From contig NZ_JAUHHC010000003.1 in NCBI RefSeq assembly GCF_030410485.1, positions 186,001 to 250,000 of the forward strand: DNA of 64,000 nucleotides. Direction: 5' to 3'. Of the stretch, positions 1 through 10,666 are shown one piece after another. Positions within the stretch are counted from its first letter, which is position 1. Each line of letters begins with the position of its first letter. A program made the translations under genes and the position numbers. The DNA is from Roseateles violae (GTDB lineage: Bacteria > Pseudomonadota > Gammaproteobacteria > Burkholderiales > Burkholderiaceae_C). The notes under the pieces are model-generated. The model was not told where the DNA came from and ran no database searches. It saw only the letters and a program-made list of their open reading frames with translations.

Positions 1-390
1 CACATCGTGGCCCGCCTGAACGCCGAGAAGCGCGGCGAGCAAAGCTTGCATCGCAAGGTCCACCGCCCCTGGGGCTGGTACGACAGCATCGACCATGGCG
101 AGCGCTTCCAGGTCAAGCGCATCATGGTCAAGCCGGGCGCCTCGCTGAGCCTGCAAATGCACCACCACCGCGCCGAGCATTGGATCGTCGTCTCGGGCAC
201 GGCCGAGGTCACCAATGGCGACAAGGTGATCCTCCTGAGCGAGAACCAGAGTACTTACATCCCCCTGGGCCAGACCCACCGTCTCGCCAATCCGGGCAAG
301 GTGCCACTGGAGATTATCGAGGTACAGTCCGGCTCCTACCTGGGCGAGGACGATATCGTCCGTTTCGAAGACACCTACGGCCGCAGCTGA
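1..390 (+). CDS. manC: Mannose-1-phosphate guanylyltransferase / mannose-6-phosphate isomerase, C-terminal part (5' truncated by window)
   Basis: The frame is open from the first base, so this is the C-terminal end of a longer protein cut by the window edge; the GTG at 7 is an internal codon. The visible 129 residues form the type II phosphomannose isomerase cupin. They carry the motifs [17 protein letters not shown] and [11 protein letters not shown], whose histidines are the expected metal ligands, and the family-typical end. The full enzyme (ManC/AlgA/XanB) would make GDP-mannose from mannose-6-phosphate or mannose-1-phosphate in the cytoplasm. That fits gmd and fcl further on, which turn GDP-mannose into GDP-fucose. 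The stop is 15 bases before rfbB, so the two are probably cotranscribed. Which of the two activities are present cannot be judged from this part. Confidence 0.9.
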   Translation, partial: HIVARLNAEKRGEQSLHRKVHRPWGWYDSIDHGERFQVKRIMVKPGASLSLQMHHHRAEHWIVVSGTAEVTNGDKVILLSENQSTYIPLGQTHRLANPGKVPLEIIEVQSGSYLGEDDIVRFEDTYGRS

Positions 391-405
391 GGCGGCAGCA
401 GAACC

Positions 406-1464
406 ATGAGTATTCTCGTCACCGGCGGCGCCGGCTTCATTGGCAGCAACTTCGTGCTGGACTGGCTCCGGCAGTCGGACGAGCCGGTCGTCAATCTGGA
501 CGTGCTGACCTATGCCGGCAATCCGGAGAATCTTGCTTCGCTGGATGGCGATGCGCGGCACGTCTTCGTCAAGGGCGATATCTGCGACCGCGCGCTGATC
601 GATCGGTTGCTGGCCGAGCACCGCCCCCGCGCCATCGTCCACTTCGCCGCGGAAAGCCATGTCGATCGCTCGATCAGCGGCCCGGGAGCCTTCATGCGGA
701 CCAATGTCGAAGGGACGTTCAACTTGCTCGAAGCGGCGCGCGCCTACTGGTCGCAGCTGGCCGGCGAGGAGAAGGCCAGCTTCCGCTTCCACCATGTCTC
801 GACCGACGAGGTCTACGGCTCGCTTCAAGCCCAAGACCCGCCCTTCGCCGAGACCAATCCCTACGAGCCCAACAGTCCCTACTCAGCCAGCAAGGCGGCC
901 AGCGACCACCTGGTGCGCGCCTGGCACCATACCTATGGCCTGCCGGTTGTGACGACCAACTGCTCGAACAACTACGGCCCCTATCACTTCCCCGAGAAGC
1001 TGATCCCGCTGATGATCGTCAACGCCCTGGCCGGCAAACCGCTGCCGGTCTATGGCGACGGGCAGCAGATCCGCGACTGGCTCTACGTGACCGATCATTG
1101 CTCCGGCATCCGCGCGGTGCTGGCCGGCGGCCGGCTCGGCGAGACCTACAACATCGGCGGCTGGAACGAAAAGGCCAACATCGACATCGTCGAGACGGTC
1201 TGCGCGCTGCTGGACGAATTGCGGCCCGACCCAGCCGGCCCCTACAGCCGCCTGATCAGCTATGTGAAGGACCGTCCCGGCCACGACCGCCGCTACGCGA
1301 TCGATGCGCGCAAGATCGAGCGTGAGCTCGGCTGGCGGCCGGCCGAGACCTTCGAGACCGGCATCCGCAAGACGGTGCAGTGGTATCTGGATCATCCGGA
1401 TTGGGTTGCCCGCGTGCAGAGCGGCGCCTATCGCGACTGGGTCTCGCAGCAGTACGGCGGCTGA
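406..1464 (+). CDS. rfbB: dTDP-glucose 4,6-dehydratase
   Basis: An extended short-chain dehydrogenase of 352 residues, the usual length for RmlB. The NAD-binding motif [11 protein letters not shown] starts at residue 7. STDEVYG holds the Thr-Asp-Glu catalytic group, and YSASKAASD holds the Tyr-x3-Lys pair. It converts dTDP-glucose to dTDP-4-keto-6-deoxyglucose, the second step to dTDP-L-rhamnose. It is first of four contiguous plus-strand genes rfbB-rfbD-rfbA-rfbC that supply the whole pathway. The gap to rfbD is one base, so translation is probably coupled. The ATG at 406 gives the standard N-terminus. Confidence 0.96.
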   Translation: MSILVTGGAGFIGSNFVLDWLRQSDEPVVNLDVLTYAGNPENLASLDGDARHVFVKGDICDRALIDRLLAEHRPRAIVHFAAESHVDRSISGPGAFMRTNVEGTFNLLEAARAYWSQLAGEEKASFRFHHVSTDEVYGSLQAQDPPFAETNPYEPNSPYSASKAASDHLVRAWHHTYGLPVVTTNCSNNYGPYHFPEKLIPLMIVNALAGKPLPVYGDGQQIRDWLYVTDHCSGIRAVLAGGRLGETYNIGGWNEKANIDIVETVCALLDELRPDPAGPYSRLISYVKDRPGHDRRYAIDARKIERELGWRPAETFETGIRKTVQWYLDHPDWVARVQSGAYRDWVSQQYGG

Positions 1465-1465
1465 G

Positions 1466-2347
1466 ATGAAGATACTTCTGATCGGCAAGGGCGGACAAGT
1501 TGGCTGGGAGCTGCAGCGTTCGCTGAGCCTCCTTGGTGAAGTCCATGCCCGCGATATCGAGGACGGCTGGAATCTGGCCGAGGGCGAGGCGCTGATCGCC
1601 AAGCTGCGCGAGATCGCGCCCCAGCTGATCGTCAATGCGGCCGCCTACACGGCCGTCGACAAGGCCGAGGCCGACGACACGCTGGCGCGTGCGATCAATG
1701 CGACGGCGCCAGCCCTGCTGGCCGCCGAGGCCGCCCGCACGGGCGCCCTGCTCGTCCACTACAGCACCGACTATGTCTACGACGGCTCCGGCGACCAAGC
1801 GCGCGACGAGAACGCGGCGACGAATCCGCTGAGCGTCTACGGCGCGAGCAAGCTGGCCGGCGACCAGGCCATCATGGCCAGCGGTTGCGCACATCTGATC
1901 CTGCGCACCAGCTGGGTCTATGCGGCCCGCGGCGGCAATTTCGCCAAGACCATGCTGAAGCTGGCGACCGAGCGCGAGCAGCTGAAGGTGATCGCCGACC
2001 AGATCGGCGCGCCCACCGGTGCCGATCTGCTGGCCGATCTGGCCGCCCATATGATTCGCGCGACCCTGGCCGACCCGAAGCTCTCGGGGCTCTATCACGC
2101 GACGGCCTCGGGCGAGACGAACTGGCATGCCTATGCCACGTTTGTCATCGAATGGGCGCGTCGCCAGGGCCGTGCGATTAAGGTCCAGCCGGACCAGGTG
2201 CTGGCCATTCCGACCAGCGACTATCCGACGCCGGCGCGCCGGCCGCTGAACTCCCGGCTGGACTGCCGCAAGCTCGAGCGCAGCTTCGGCCTCAAGCTGC
2301 CGCATTGGCAGTTGGGCGTCGAGCGCATGCTGGCCGAAATTCTCTGA
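1466..2347 (+). CDS. rfbD: dTDP-4-dehydrorhamnose reductase
   Basis: 293 residues from the ATG at 1466, one base after the rfbB stop. The frame is open upstream to 1304, but that part only shadows rfbB. The N-terminal [10 protein letters not shown] is the RmlD-type nucleotide-binding loop, YSTDYVYDG follows, and YGASKLAGD carries the catalytic Tyr and Lys. It reduces dTDP-4-keto-L-rhamnose to dTDP-L-rhamnose with NAD(P)H. It sits third in pathway order but second in the operon, an arrangement common for rml clusters. Confidence 0.95.
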   Translation: MKILLIGKGGQVGWELQRSLSLLGEVHARDIEDGWNLAEGEALIAKLREIAPQLIVNAAAYTAVDKAEADDTLARAINATAPALLAAEAARTGALLVHYSTDYVYDGSGDQARDENAATNPLSVYGASKLAGDQAIMASGCAHLILRTSWVYAARGGNFAKTMLKLATEREQLKVIADQIGAPTGADLLADLAAHMIRATLADPKLSGLYHATASGETNWHAYATFVIEWARRQGRAIKVQPDQVLAIPTSDYPTPARRPLNSRLDCRKLERSFGLKLPHWQLGVERMLAEIL

Positions 2348-2354
2348 GGAAGCG

Positions 2355-3248
2355 ATGATGACGACGAAGAACCGCAAGGGCATCATCCTCGCCGGCGGAT
2401 CCGGCACGCGCCTGCATCCGGCCACCCTGGCGCTGAGCAAGCAGTTGCTGCCGGTCTACGACAAGCCGATGGTCTACTACCCGCTCAGCACCTTGATGCT
2501 GGCCGGCATGCGCGACATCCTGCTGATCAGCACGCCGCAGGACCTGCCGCGCTTCGAGGCGCTGCTCGGCGACGGCAGCCGCTGGGGCATCAATCTCAGC
2601 TACTGCGTGCAGCCGAGTCCCGACGGCCTGGCCCAGGCCTTCATTCTCGGCAAGCAGTTCATCGCCGGCGACCCGAGCGCGCTGGTGCTGGGCGACAACA
2701 TCTTCTACGGCCATGCCTTCCAGGGCCTGCTGGACAACGCCAACGCAAACAGCAGCGGCGCCACCGTCTTCGCCTATCACGTGCATGACCCTGAGCGCTA
2801 TGGCGTCGTCGACTTCGACGCCCAACAGCGCGCACTGTCGATCGAGGAGAAGCCGAAGGCAGCGAAGAGCAATTACGCGGTCACCGGCCTGTACTTCTAC
2901 GACGAGCAGGTCTGCGACATTGCCGCCAGCATCAAGCCAAGCCCGCGCGGCGAGCTGGAGATCACCGATGTCAACGCCCAGTACCTGAAGCAGGGCCAGC
3001 TGAGCGTCGAGATCATGGGCCGCGGCTATGCCTGGCTCGATACCGGCACGCATGACAGCCTGCTCGAGGCCGGCCAGTTCATCGCCACCCTGGAAAAACG
3101 CCAGGGGCTCAAGGTCGCCTGCCCCGAGGAGATCGCCTTCCGCAGCGGCTGGATCACGGCCGCGCAACTGGAGGCATTGGCCCAGCCCATGCTGAAGAAC
3201 GGCTACGGCCAGTACCTGCAGCAGCTGCTGAAGGAAAAGATCTTCTGA
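2355..3248 (+). CDS. rfbA: Glucose-1-phosphate thymidylyltransferase
   Basis: 297 residues, typical for RmlA. The signature [20 protein letters not shown] binds nucleotide and sugar phosphate near residues 14-33. [11 protein letters not shown] and the GDNIFYGH motif with its metal-binding Asp follow. It makes dTDP-glucose from dTTP and glucose-1-phosphate, the committed step to rhamnose, and is normally feedback-inhibited by dTDP-rhamnose. It begins 7 bases after rfbD, and its stop overlaps the rfbC start by one base. The start could be either of two adjacent ATG codons (2355 or 2358). Confidence 0.96.
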   Translation: MMTTKNRKGIILAGGSGTRLHPATLALSKQLLPVYDKPMVYYPLSTLMLAGMRDILLISTPQDLPRFEALLGDGSRWGINLSYCVQPSPDGLAQAFILGKQFIAGDPSALVLGDNIFYGHAFQGLLDNANANSSGATVFAYHVHDPERYGVVDFDAQQRALSIEEKPKAAKSNYAVTGLYFYDEQVCDIAASIKPSPRGELEITDVNAQYLKQGQLSVEIMGRGYAWLDTGTHDSLLEAGQFIATLEKRQGLKVACPEEIAFRSGWITAAQLEALAQPMLKNGYGQYLQQLLKEKIF

Positions 3249-3805
3249 TGATGATCACTATCACCCCGACCGCCCTGCCCGAGGTGCTGATCGTCGAGCC
3301 CAAGGTCTTCGGCGATGCGCGCGGCTTCTTCACCGAGAGCTGGAACGAGGAGCGCTTCAATCAGGCGACCGGCAACACGCTGCGCTTCGTGCAGGACAAC
3401 CATTCGCGCTCCGGCCGCGGCGTGCTGCGCGGCCTGCACTACCAGCTGCATCCGCATGCCCAGGGCAAGCTGGTGCGTTGCGTATCCGGCGCCGTCTTCG
3501 ACGTGGCGGTCGATATGCGCCGCTCGAGCGCCAACTTCGGCCGCTGGGTGGGCGTCGAGCTGACGGCCGAAAACCAGAAGCAGCTGTGGATTCCGCCCGG
3601 CTTCGCCCATGGCTTCGTCGTCGTGTCAGAGACGGCCGACTTCCTCTACAAGACGACCGGCTACTACGCGCCCCAGGCCGAAGGCTGCGTGCGCTGGGAT
3701 GATCCGACGATTGGCATCGAATGGCCCGAACTCGGCATGGCAGCGCTGCTGGCCGAAAAGGACGCCAAGGCGCCGCTGCTGGCCGAGGCCAAGACCTTCG
3801 ACTGA
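3248..3805 (+). CDS. rfbC: dTDP-4-dehydrorhamnose 3,5-epimerase
   Basis: 185 residues, the standard RmlC cupin length. Motifs seen are RGFFTESWNEERFNQ, the HSRSGRGVLRGLHYQ segment with the catalytic His, FDVAVDMRRSS, and the IPPGFAHGF active-site stretch. It epimerises C3 and C5 of dTDP-4-keto-6-deoxyglucose. It is last in the rfb operon and ends 26 bases before the convergent kdsA. A perfect 8-bp hairpin lies between the two stops. Confidence 0.95.
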   Translation: MMITITPTALPEVLIVEPKVFGDARGFFTESWNEERFNQATGNTLRFVQDNHSRSGRGVLRGLHYQLHPHAQGKLVRCVSGAVFDVAVDMRRSSANFGRWVGVELTAENQKQLWIPPGFAHGFVVVSETADFLYKTTGYYAPQAEGCVRWDDPTIGIEWPELGMAALLAEKDAKAPLLAEAKTFD

Positions 3806-3810
3806 GCCCG

Positions 3811-3828
3811 GCGAGCCGCCCGGCTCGC
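3811..3828. terminator. Hairpin between convergent rfbC and kdsA
   Basis: A perfect inverted repeat: GCGAGCCG (3811-3818), a 2-base centre, then CGGCTCGC (3821-3828). It fills the 26-bp gap between two convergent stops. There is no T-tract on either side, so it may be a weak bidirectional terminator or an mRNA 3'-end stabiliser. Confidence 0.5.
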
Positions 3829-3831
3829 GAC

Positions 3832-4719
<888 letters not shown>

Positions 4720-4735
4720 TCACGCGCGCCGCGCT

Positions 4736-6064
4736 TCAGCCCTGGCCGCGACCGATGCCGTGGTGCTCGATGCCCAGGGCCTTCATCAGCGCCGGGTCGT
4801 AGAGATTGCGGCCATCGAAGATCACCGGCTGGGTGAGCTCGAGCTTGATGCGCTCGAAGTCGGGCGTGCGGAACTCCTTCCACTCGGTCACCAGCACCAG
4901 CGCCTGCGCGCCCAGCAGCGCAGCTTCAGCCCGCTCGCAGAAGCTCAGCCCCGGCGCAGCGCCCAGCAGGCGGCGGGCTTCGTCCATCGCGACCGGATCG
5001 TAGGCCGCCACCTCGGCGCCACGCCGCAGCAGCTCTTCGACGATGACCAGCGCCGGCGCCTCGCGCATATCGTCGGTATTGGGCTTGAAGGCCAGGCCCC
5101 AGAGCGCGAAGCGCTTGCCGCGCAGGTCCTCGCCGAAGCGCGCGACGATCTTGTCCACCAGCACCCGTTTCTGGCGCTCGTTGGCCGCCTCGACCGCATT
5201 GAGCACATGCAGTGCCTGGCCATGCTCGCGGCCGATGCGGATCAGCGCCTTGACGTCCTTCGGGAAGCAGGAGCCGCCATAGCCGGCGCCGGCATAGAGG
5301 AACTGGAAGCCGATGCGCGGATCGGAGCCGATGCCGCGGCGCACCCATTCGATGTCGGCGCCGACCCGCTCGGCCAGCAGCGCCAATTCGTTCATGAAGC
5401 TGATGCGGGTGGCCAGCATCGCGTTGGCCGCGTATTTGGTGAATTCGGCGCTGCGCAGGTCCATCACCATCATGCGGTCCTGCGTGCGGTTGAAGGGCGC
5501 ATACAGCGCGCGCATCAGCAGGGTTGCCTGCTCGTCGTCGGAGCCGACGATGATGCGGTCCGGCTTCATGAAGTCCTCGACCGCCGCGCCTTCCTTCAGG
5601 AATTCCGGATTGGAGACCACCGCATAGGCAATCTCGACGCCGCGCTTGGCCAGTTCCTCGGCAATCGCCGCACGGACGCGATCGGCGGTGCCGACCGGCA
5701 CCGTGCTCTTGTCGACGATGACCTTGTAGTCGCTCATGCGCTGGCCGATCGAGCGTGCCGCCGCCAGCACGTACTGAAGATCGGCCGACCCGTCCTCGCC
5801 CGGCGGCGTGCCGACACCGATGAACAGCAGCGTGCCATGCTGGACGGCCAGATCCACATCGGTGGTGAACTGCAGGCGGCCGGCCGCCACATTGCGGCGC
5901 ACGATTTCCAGCAGACCCGGCTCATGGATCGGAATCTCGCCCTCGTTGAGGATGCGGATCTTCTCCGGGTTCACGTCGAGGCAGACCACATGGTTGCCCA
6001 TCTCGGCCAAGCAGGCGCCGGTGACCAGGCCCACATAGCCGGTGCCGATAGCGGTGACTTTCAT
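4736..6064 (-). CDS. ugd: UDP-glucose 6-dehydrogenase
   Basis: 442 residues, the usual length of bacterial Ugd. The N-terminal Rossmann motif [15 protein letters not shown] starts at residue 7. The active-site stretch [14 protein letters not shown] holds the catalytic Cys near residue 265, and the C-terminal domain carries [15 protein letters not shown]. It oxidises UDP-glucose twice, with NAD, to UDP-glucuronate. Its gene follows the UDP-glucuronate 4-epimerase gene by about 47 bases on the same strand, so the pair would supply UDP-glucuronate and UDP-galacturonate. kdsA follows 64 bases downstream, probably in the same transcript. Confidence 0.96.
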   Translation of the reverse strand: MKVTAIGTGYVGLVTGACLAEMGNHVVCLDVNPEKIRILNEGEIPIHEPGLLEIVRRNVAAGRLQFTTDVDLAVQHGTLLFIGVGTPPGEDGSADLQYVLAAARSIGQRMSDYKVIVDKSTVPVGTADRVRAAIAEELAKRGVEIAYAVVSNPEFLKEGAAVEDFMKPDRIIVGSDDEQATLLMRALYAPFNRTQDRMMVMDLRSAEFTKYAANAMLATRISFMNELALLAERVGADIEWVRRGIGSDPRIGFQFLYAGAGYGGSCFPKDVKALIRIGREHGQALHVLNAVEAANERQKRVLVDKIVARFGEDLRGKRFALWGLAFKPNTDDMREAPALVIVEELLRRGAEVAAYDPVAMDEARRLLGAAPGLSFCERAEAALLGAQALVLVTEWKEFRTPDFERIKLELTQPVIFDGRNLYDPALMKALGIEHHGIGRGQG

Positions 6065-6111
6065 AGCAAGCGCATTCCCTCAGCGTATTGGATGGCTCAG
6101 GCCCACCGGCC

Positions 6112-7119
6112 TCAGAGCTTGTAGTAATCCCGATACCAGGCGACGAAGCGCGCCACGCCCTCGGGCACCGGCATCGCCGGGCGGAAGCCGGTCCAGGCCG
6201 CGAGTTCCTCGACATCGGCATGGGTGGCCGGCACATCGCCGTCCTGCAGCGGCATGAAGTTCTTGATCGCCTCGCGGCCGATCGCCTGCTCGATCGCCTC
6301 GATGAAGCTCATCAACTCGATCGGCGCATGGTTGCCGATATTGAAGACGCGGTACGGTGCGTTCGAACGCGCCGGATCGCTCTTGATGGCGTCGTAGTCC
6401 GGATCGGCGGTCGCCGGCCGGTCGAGCACCCGCACCACACCCTCGGCGATATCGTCGATATAGGTGAAGTCGCGCACCATCCTGCCGTGATTGAACACAT
6501 TGATCGGCCGGCCTTCGAGGATGGCCTTGGTGAACAGAAACAGCGCCATGTCCGGCCGCCCCCAGGGCCCATAGACGGTGAAGAAGCGCAAGCCCGTCGT
6601 CGGCAGGCCGAACAGATGGCTGTAGGTATGCGCCATCAGTTCGTTGGCCTTCTTGGTCGCGGCGTAGAGGCTGACCGGATGGTCGACGCTGTGGTGCTCC
6701 GAGAACGGCATCAGCGTGTTGCCGCCGTAGACGCTGGAGCTGGAGGCATAGGCCAGGTGCTGCACCTTGGCGTGGCGGCAGCCTTCGAGGATGTTGGTGA
6801 AGCCGACGATATTGCTGTCGATATAGGCGTGCGGATTCTCGATCGAATAGCGCACGCCGGCCTGGGCCGCCAAATGGACGACCCGATCGAAGCCGCCCTC
6901 GGCGAACAATTTCTCCGTGCCCGCGCGATCGGCCACATCGAGTTGGACGAACTCGAAGCCCCGCGTGCCGGTCAAACGCGCCAGCCGGTCGCGCTTCAGC
7001 CGCGGATCGTAGTAGTCGTTCAGATTGTCCAAGCCGACGACCTGATCGCCACGCGCCAGCAGGATCTGGCTGACATGCATGCCGATGAAGCCGGCGGCGC
7101 CGGTCACGAGTACTTTCAA
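6112..7119 (-). CDS. UDP-glucuronate 4-epimerase (NAD-dependent epimerase/dehydratase)
   Basis: 335 residues of the extended short-chain dehydrogenase fold. [11 protein letters not shown] is the NAD loop at residue 6, [10 protein letters not shown] and [11 protein letters not shown] are typical of the CapI/LspL/UGA-epimerase branch, SSSSVYGGN holds the catalytic Ser, and YAATKKANE holds Tyr-x3-Lys. It would interconvert UDP-glucuronate and UDP-galacturonate. The start appears to be a TTG at 7119, because the protein begins right at the conserved KVLVTG strand and GGGAG lies 7 bases upstream. It is first of a minus-strand trio with ugd and kdsA. Specificity (UDP-GlcA or UDP-GlcNAcA) is inferred from similarity and the ugd neighbour. 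Confidence 0.88.
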   Translation of the reverse strand: MKVLVTGAAGFIGMHVSQILLARGDQVVGLDNLNDYYDPRLKRDRLARLTGTRGFEFVQLDVADRAGTEKLFAEGGFDRVVHLAAQAGVRYSIENPHAYIDSNIVGFTNILEGCRHAKVQHLAYASSSSVYGGNTLMPFSEHHSVDHPVSLYAATKKANELMAHTYSHLFGLPTTGLRFFTVYGPWGRPDMALFLFTKAILEGRPINVFNHGRMVRDFTYIDDIAEGVVRVLDRPATADPDYDAIKSDPARSNAPYRVFNIGNHAPIELMSFIEAIEQAIGREAIKNFMPLQDGDVPATHADVEELAAWTGFRPAMPVPEGVARFVAWYRDYYKL

Positions 7120-7475
7120 CAGAGTCTCCCAGTTCCGATGCTGCGCTAGGGCCGTAGCGATTCAACAAGCGCACCATTCTCGCCCAGCCTCGAGTGTTGC
7201 CCGTCCCCGCCCCCCGACTTCAGGGACGGACTTGCACGGCCGCTCAAGTTCGCCGCGCCAAGCGTGCTTTCGTCACGGCAAGCGAAGACATCGAACACTC
7301 GATCGCCAAGGGCAGCGCAACGCGCGCATCGCCGTCCGGGACGTACTGCTCAGCCGTTGCAAAGTCTTACCCCCATGCAACTTGGCATGAGACATCTGCA
7401 CATTTAGCCAAGGGCCCTGCAATCCGAAGATTCCATTACCTCGTAGCCAACCCTTCCGGCCCACTGGACTCTTTC
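7120..7475. other. Divergent intergenic region between the epimerase and lyase genes
   Basis: 356 bases without a credible gene. It must hold promoters for the epimerase-ugd-kdsA unit (minus) and the lyase (plus). I found no convincing sigma-70 or sigma-54 pair. A GG...GC arrangement near 7385 (TGGCATG then CTGCA) has the wrong spacing for sigma-54. The right half is visibly less GC-rich than the flanking sugar-nucleotide genes. Confidence 0.4.
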
Positions 7476-8693
7476 ATGAAGCAGTACTCTTCCCTCTCTA
7501 TGCTCACTCTTCTGTCATTTCTCGGCTCTTGCATGCTCCTGGGTGCTTGCGGGGGAGGCGGCGACGACAGTCCCGACGGACCAGAGGCTCAAGCAAATGC
7601 TGGCACCATCGTCGCGAGCTCCAGCTCTGCCGAAGCCTCTTCCAGTGGCGGCTCGGCAGCGACGTTTGTGAGCGGGCAGCCGGGCGTGGACACAGCCAGC
7701 GCCGCGCAATGGGCACAAAATTCGACCGCCCCGGTCGATTATTTGCCCGCGGCGGACTACAGCTTCGCAGGTGCACTCGATGCCGCGCCTCAGACGGCAC
7801 AAGAGGAAGCGCCGGCGGACGTCAATATCGCAGATGTTTCTCCCACCATGAAGGCCATGGCGGTAGCGCCGACGATGCAGCTGACCTCAAGCAACAGCAT
7901 TGCCGATCTCAACGCGATGCAAAGCGTGACGACCCAGACCTGGTCGGGCGTCAACTGCAATGGCGTCTATGGTGCGTTTGGAAAGTACGGCGAGACCGGC
8001 ATCCATGGCAGTCGCTTGCCCGACGGTTCGACGCTCCGGTTCGGCCGCGTCACCGATCCTCTCAACACGAGCCGACAGGTGTTCATGCTGCGAGTCGGGA
8101 TGGACGACGTTCTGACCGCGGGCGGCAAGCGCTGCGAAGCCATCGCCCCGCCTGCCACGCCGACCTCGCTGCCGGTCAAGGAAAACTTCTGGTACGCGAT
8201 ATCCATTCGCGTCGCCGAAGGCGGCATGGCTGCCGACGACCAGTTGCTGAGCCAATGGCATGCCACCGGCTTCAATCCTTTCATGGGTCTTTATCTTCGC
8301 GACGGAAAGCTGCGCATTGAAACGCGATACAACAGCAGCGCATCGGCGCAGAAAACGAGCTCGACGATCGTGAAGCCGTGGCAAGACACATCGCCGATCA
8401 CGACCAAGTGGATGACCTTTGTCTTCCAGGCGACGATCTCCCCGTTCACGGCAGACGGCCCAGAACTCAAGGTTTGGCGCGATGGCACGCTGCTGTTCTC
8501 CAAGCAGGGGCCGCTCGGATACAACACGACCGAGTTGCCCTATGCCAAGGCGGGCTACTACCACTGGCTCGAAGACGGCAACAACTGGGATACGCGCTAT
8601 CCCGTCCGATCCGTTCTCATCCACCGAGCCGTGCTGGTGCGAGACAAGGGCAAAGTCTTCAACGAAGAGTTCGTCCGTTCGCTCGTTCAGTAG
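7476..8693 (+). CDS. Secreted lipoprotein, polysaccharide lyase-like (heparin lyase I fold family)
   Basis: 405 residues from the ATG at 7476. The frame continues upstream to 7194, but the signal peptide fixes the start. Residues 1-25 form a lipoprotein signal ending in LLGAC, followed by a Gly/Ser-rich linker. Residues ~30-130 are low-complexity Ala/Ser/Pro-rich. The catalytic-type domain fills the C-terminal ~260 residues, with IHGSRLPDGSTLRFGR, LLSQWHATGF (the Gln-x-His signature of the family), GLYLRDGKLRIETRY and GYYHWLED. Such proteins cleave uronate-containing polysaccharides by beta-elimination. Its place inside the polymer locus suggests trimming or release of the cell's own polysaccharide. 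The exact substrate is unknown. Confidence 0.75.
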   Translation: MKQYSSLSMLTLLSFLGSCMLLGACGGGGDDSPDGPEAQANAGTIVASSSSAEASSSGGSAATFVSGQPGVDTASAAQWAQNSTAPVDYLPAADYSFAGALDAAPQTAQEEAPADVNIADVSPTMKAMAVAPTMQLTSSNSIADLNAMQSVTTQTWSGVNCNGVYGAFGKYGETGIHGSRLPDGSTLRFGRVTDPLNTSRQVFMLRVGMDDVLTAGGKRCEAIAPPATPTSLPVKENFWYAISIRVAEGGMAADDQLLSQWHATGFNPFMGLYLRDGKLRIETRYNSSASAQKTSSTIVKPWQDTSPITTKWMTFVFQATISPFTADGPELKVWRDGTLLFSKQGPLGYNTTELPYAKAGYYHWLEDGNNWDTRYPVRSVLIHRAVLVRDKGKVFNEEFVRSLVQ

Positions 8694-8754
8694 GCGATTT
8701 TTCCAAGCGGAATGGCGGTCAGCCGAAGCACCAGGCGGGCCACCATCGCTTACG

Positions 8755-10086
8755 CTAAACCAGGAGTCGCCTGAGCAGGATGATCTGCACGGGGACGACG
8801 ATCAGGGTGTAAGCGAGAATGGTGGCCAGAACTGATCCCCAAGGCCCGACCAGGGAAACCAGCAGCCATTTGCCCGCCAGCGCCGCAGCGGCCATCGCCA
8901 TCGCCGCCAGCAGCTGCGGCCGCAACAGGCCCGCGCCGTTCAGCAGACTCGTCGTGATTTTCTCCAGCATGTCGATGACGGCCCAGGTACCGAGCACGAG
9001 CGGCAACACGGTGGCCGGCGGCACATCCATATGCAGCCAGTAGCGGGCGATGAGCGGCATCGCGAAGGTGATAAACAGGCAGATCGAGCCCATGACGGCA
9101 ATCGCCATCAGCATCGCTCGCGTGTAGGTTCGGCGCACCCAGGCGATTTCGCCCCGACCGATGGCCTCCCCAAAGGCCGGCCACAGGCCCAGGAGCGCCG
9201 CCCCCAATGTTCCTGACACGAACAGAAAGATCCGTTGGACGGCGGCAAAGTCACCATAGACGGCCTGACCGAGCTGCTGCGTGATGAAAAAAGCATCCGA
9301 GTTGTAGGCAAGTACCGCGCAAAGCTGCAGCATGAAAAACGCGGAACCGGTGCGCAGCAGATGCAGGACGGTTGGCGCATGCAAGCCCGCATGGCGCAGG
9401 ATGTCGAACAGGCCGCGGGCCGAAAACCAGGTGGCCATATTGACCAATTGCACGAACACCTGCATGCCCAAGGTGCACAACAGCAGGACCACCAGACTGG
9501 TCTTGAAGTACAGCGCCAGCGGCAGAGAAATCACGGTGCACAGCGAATAGGCCAGCTGCGCAAAGCCGATCCGGTAGCCCTCCTGATAGGCCAGCTGAAA
9601 CTTCTGCACCAGCTGCAGCGGGATGTTGACGGCAACCAGCACGACAAAGGCCGAGAACGCGACCAGCGTCTCACGACGCAGGACTTCAGGGACCTTGCCC
9701 GCGAAGGCGAGCGGATCCTTGGCTGCGAACGCCCACACGAACCACAGCGCAATCAGCAGCGCGCCGGACACGGCGGTACAGCAATACGCAGCCGACATCG
9801 CCCGGCCCAATTCCAGCTTGTCGCCCTTGCGCAGCGCCGCGGTGACTCGATTGAGCGCCCCATTCCCGACGCCGAAATCGGCAAAGGAGAAGAAGGTCAG
9901 CAAGGCTCCGAGCATCATCCAGATGCCGAAGCGCTCGCCGGACATCGTCTGGCGCGCCATCGGAATGGTGATCAGCACCGTCAGCGCCGAGGCGAAGCGG
10001 GCAAAGTAATTCACCACCGCGGTTCGCAGCAAGCGCTGCGTGCGGGGGTTCAGTCGATCGAACCGCCTCCTCAGGTAGTCCATCAT
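8755..10086 (-). CDS. Polysaccharide flippase, Wzx/MATE-like
   Basis: 443 residues from the ATG at 10086; a TTG at 10179 would add 31 residues that do not look like part of the fold. The chain is almost wholly hydrophobic, with about 12-14 predicted membrane spans. It shows the Wzx-type N-terminal stretch RTAVVNYFARFASALTVL, then GIWMMLGALLTFFSFADFG and GNGALNRV. It would move undecaprenyl-linked repeat units across the inner membrane. It is the last gene of the long minus-strand eps block, directly after pssE, and it ends 61 bases from the convergent lyase gene. It cannot be named more exactly from sequence alone. Confidence 0.85.
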   Translation of the reverse strand: MMDYLRRRFDRLNPRTQRLLRTAVVNYFARFASALTVLITIPMARQTMSGERFGIWMMLGALLTFFSFADFGVGNGALNRVTAALRKGDKLELGRAMSAAYCCTAVSGALLIALWFVWAFAAKDPLAFAGKVPEVLRRETLVAFSAFVVLVAVNIPLQLVQKFQLAYQEGYRIGFAQLAYSLCTVISLPLALYFKTSLVVLLLCTLGMQVFVQLVNMATWFSARGLFDILRHAGLHAPTVLHLLRTGSAFFMLQLCAVLAYNSDAFFITQQLGQAVYGDFAAVQRIFLFVSGTLGAALLGLWPAFGEAIGRGEIAWVRRTYTRAMLMAIAVMGSICLFITFAMPLIARYWLHMDVPPATVLPLVLGTWAVIDMLEKITTSLLNGAGLLRPQLLAAMAMAAAALAGKWLLVSLVGPWGSVLATILAYTLIVVPVQIILLRRLLV

Positions 10087-10165
10087 CGTGCAGCCGGCCA
10101 GGTCACTGCTGCCGGCCTGGCACTCACGGTCGCGCGCCGGATGGCGTACCGAACAAGGGACGAGT

Positions 10166-10666
10166 TCATGCCTGAGCAATGAAGTCGCGCAAGGCCGACT
10201 GCAACCTCAGCTGGCTGGCCGTTTGCGCCAAGTGGTCCGGCGCCGGCAACGCGGGTAGCGCCGCATCCATGAACCGGTCCAGGAACGCAGGAATCGCCGT
10301 CTCGTCATCGGCCGCATAGATGCCTTGAATGCCTGACAGCCAACGCAAGGTAGCGACCTGATGATCATTGCGCGTTTCGCGCAAGGCGCCCAAGCGGGGC
10401 AGCAAGAGCATGGGCTTGCCACGTTCCAGGCCCGACAGCACCGATCCCATTCCCGCATGCGCCACAAAGAGGCTGCAGGCATCGAGACGAGCGCCAAACT
10501 CTGCCGGCGATAGCGTCTTCACCGATTCGAGCGCCACCGGCTGATACGAGGAGTCTCCGATCTGGGCCAGGATTTCGATCCTGGGCTGCCTGAACTGCGC
10601 CCAGGCGTCCACGGCCTTGACCAATCGATCGAAGGGCATTTGCGATCCAACACTCAGGAAAATCAA
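10166..10666 (-). CDS. pssE: PssE/Alg13-like glycosyltransferase subunit (catalytic half)
   Basis: 166 residues forming the C-terminal half of a GT28/GT-B fold. IFLSVGSQMPFDRLVKAVD opens the protein, and AHAGMGSVLSGLERGKPMLLLPR is the UDP-sugar binding loop with the family His-Ala-Gly. It needs the partner encoded just upstream (pssD), like eukaryotic Alg13/Alg14. The start is a TTG whose last two bases are shared with the pssD TGA, so translation is coupled. Characterised PssD/PssE pairs add beta-1,4-glucuronate to a lipid-linked glucose. With ugd in this locus, a glucuronosyltransferase role is a fair inference. Confidence 0.85.
   Translation of the reverse strand: MIFLSVGSQMPFDRLVKAVDAWAQFRQPRIEILAQIGDSSYQPVALESVKTLSPAEFGARLDACSLFVAHAGMGSVLSGLERGKPMLLLPRLGALRETRNDHQVATLRWLSGIQGIYAADDETAIPAFLDRFMDAALPALPAPDHLAQTASQLRLQSALRDFIAQA

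Noticed and set aside
7380-7405. Possible sigma-54 promoter before the lyase gene
   Set aside because: The GG and GC elements are 14 bases apart rather than the needed 12.
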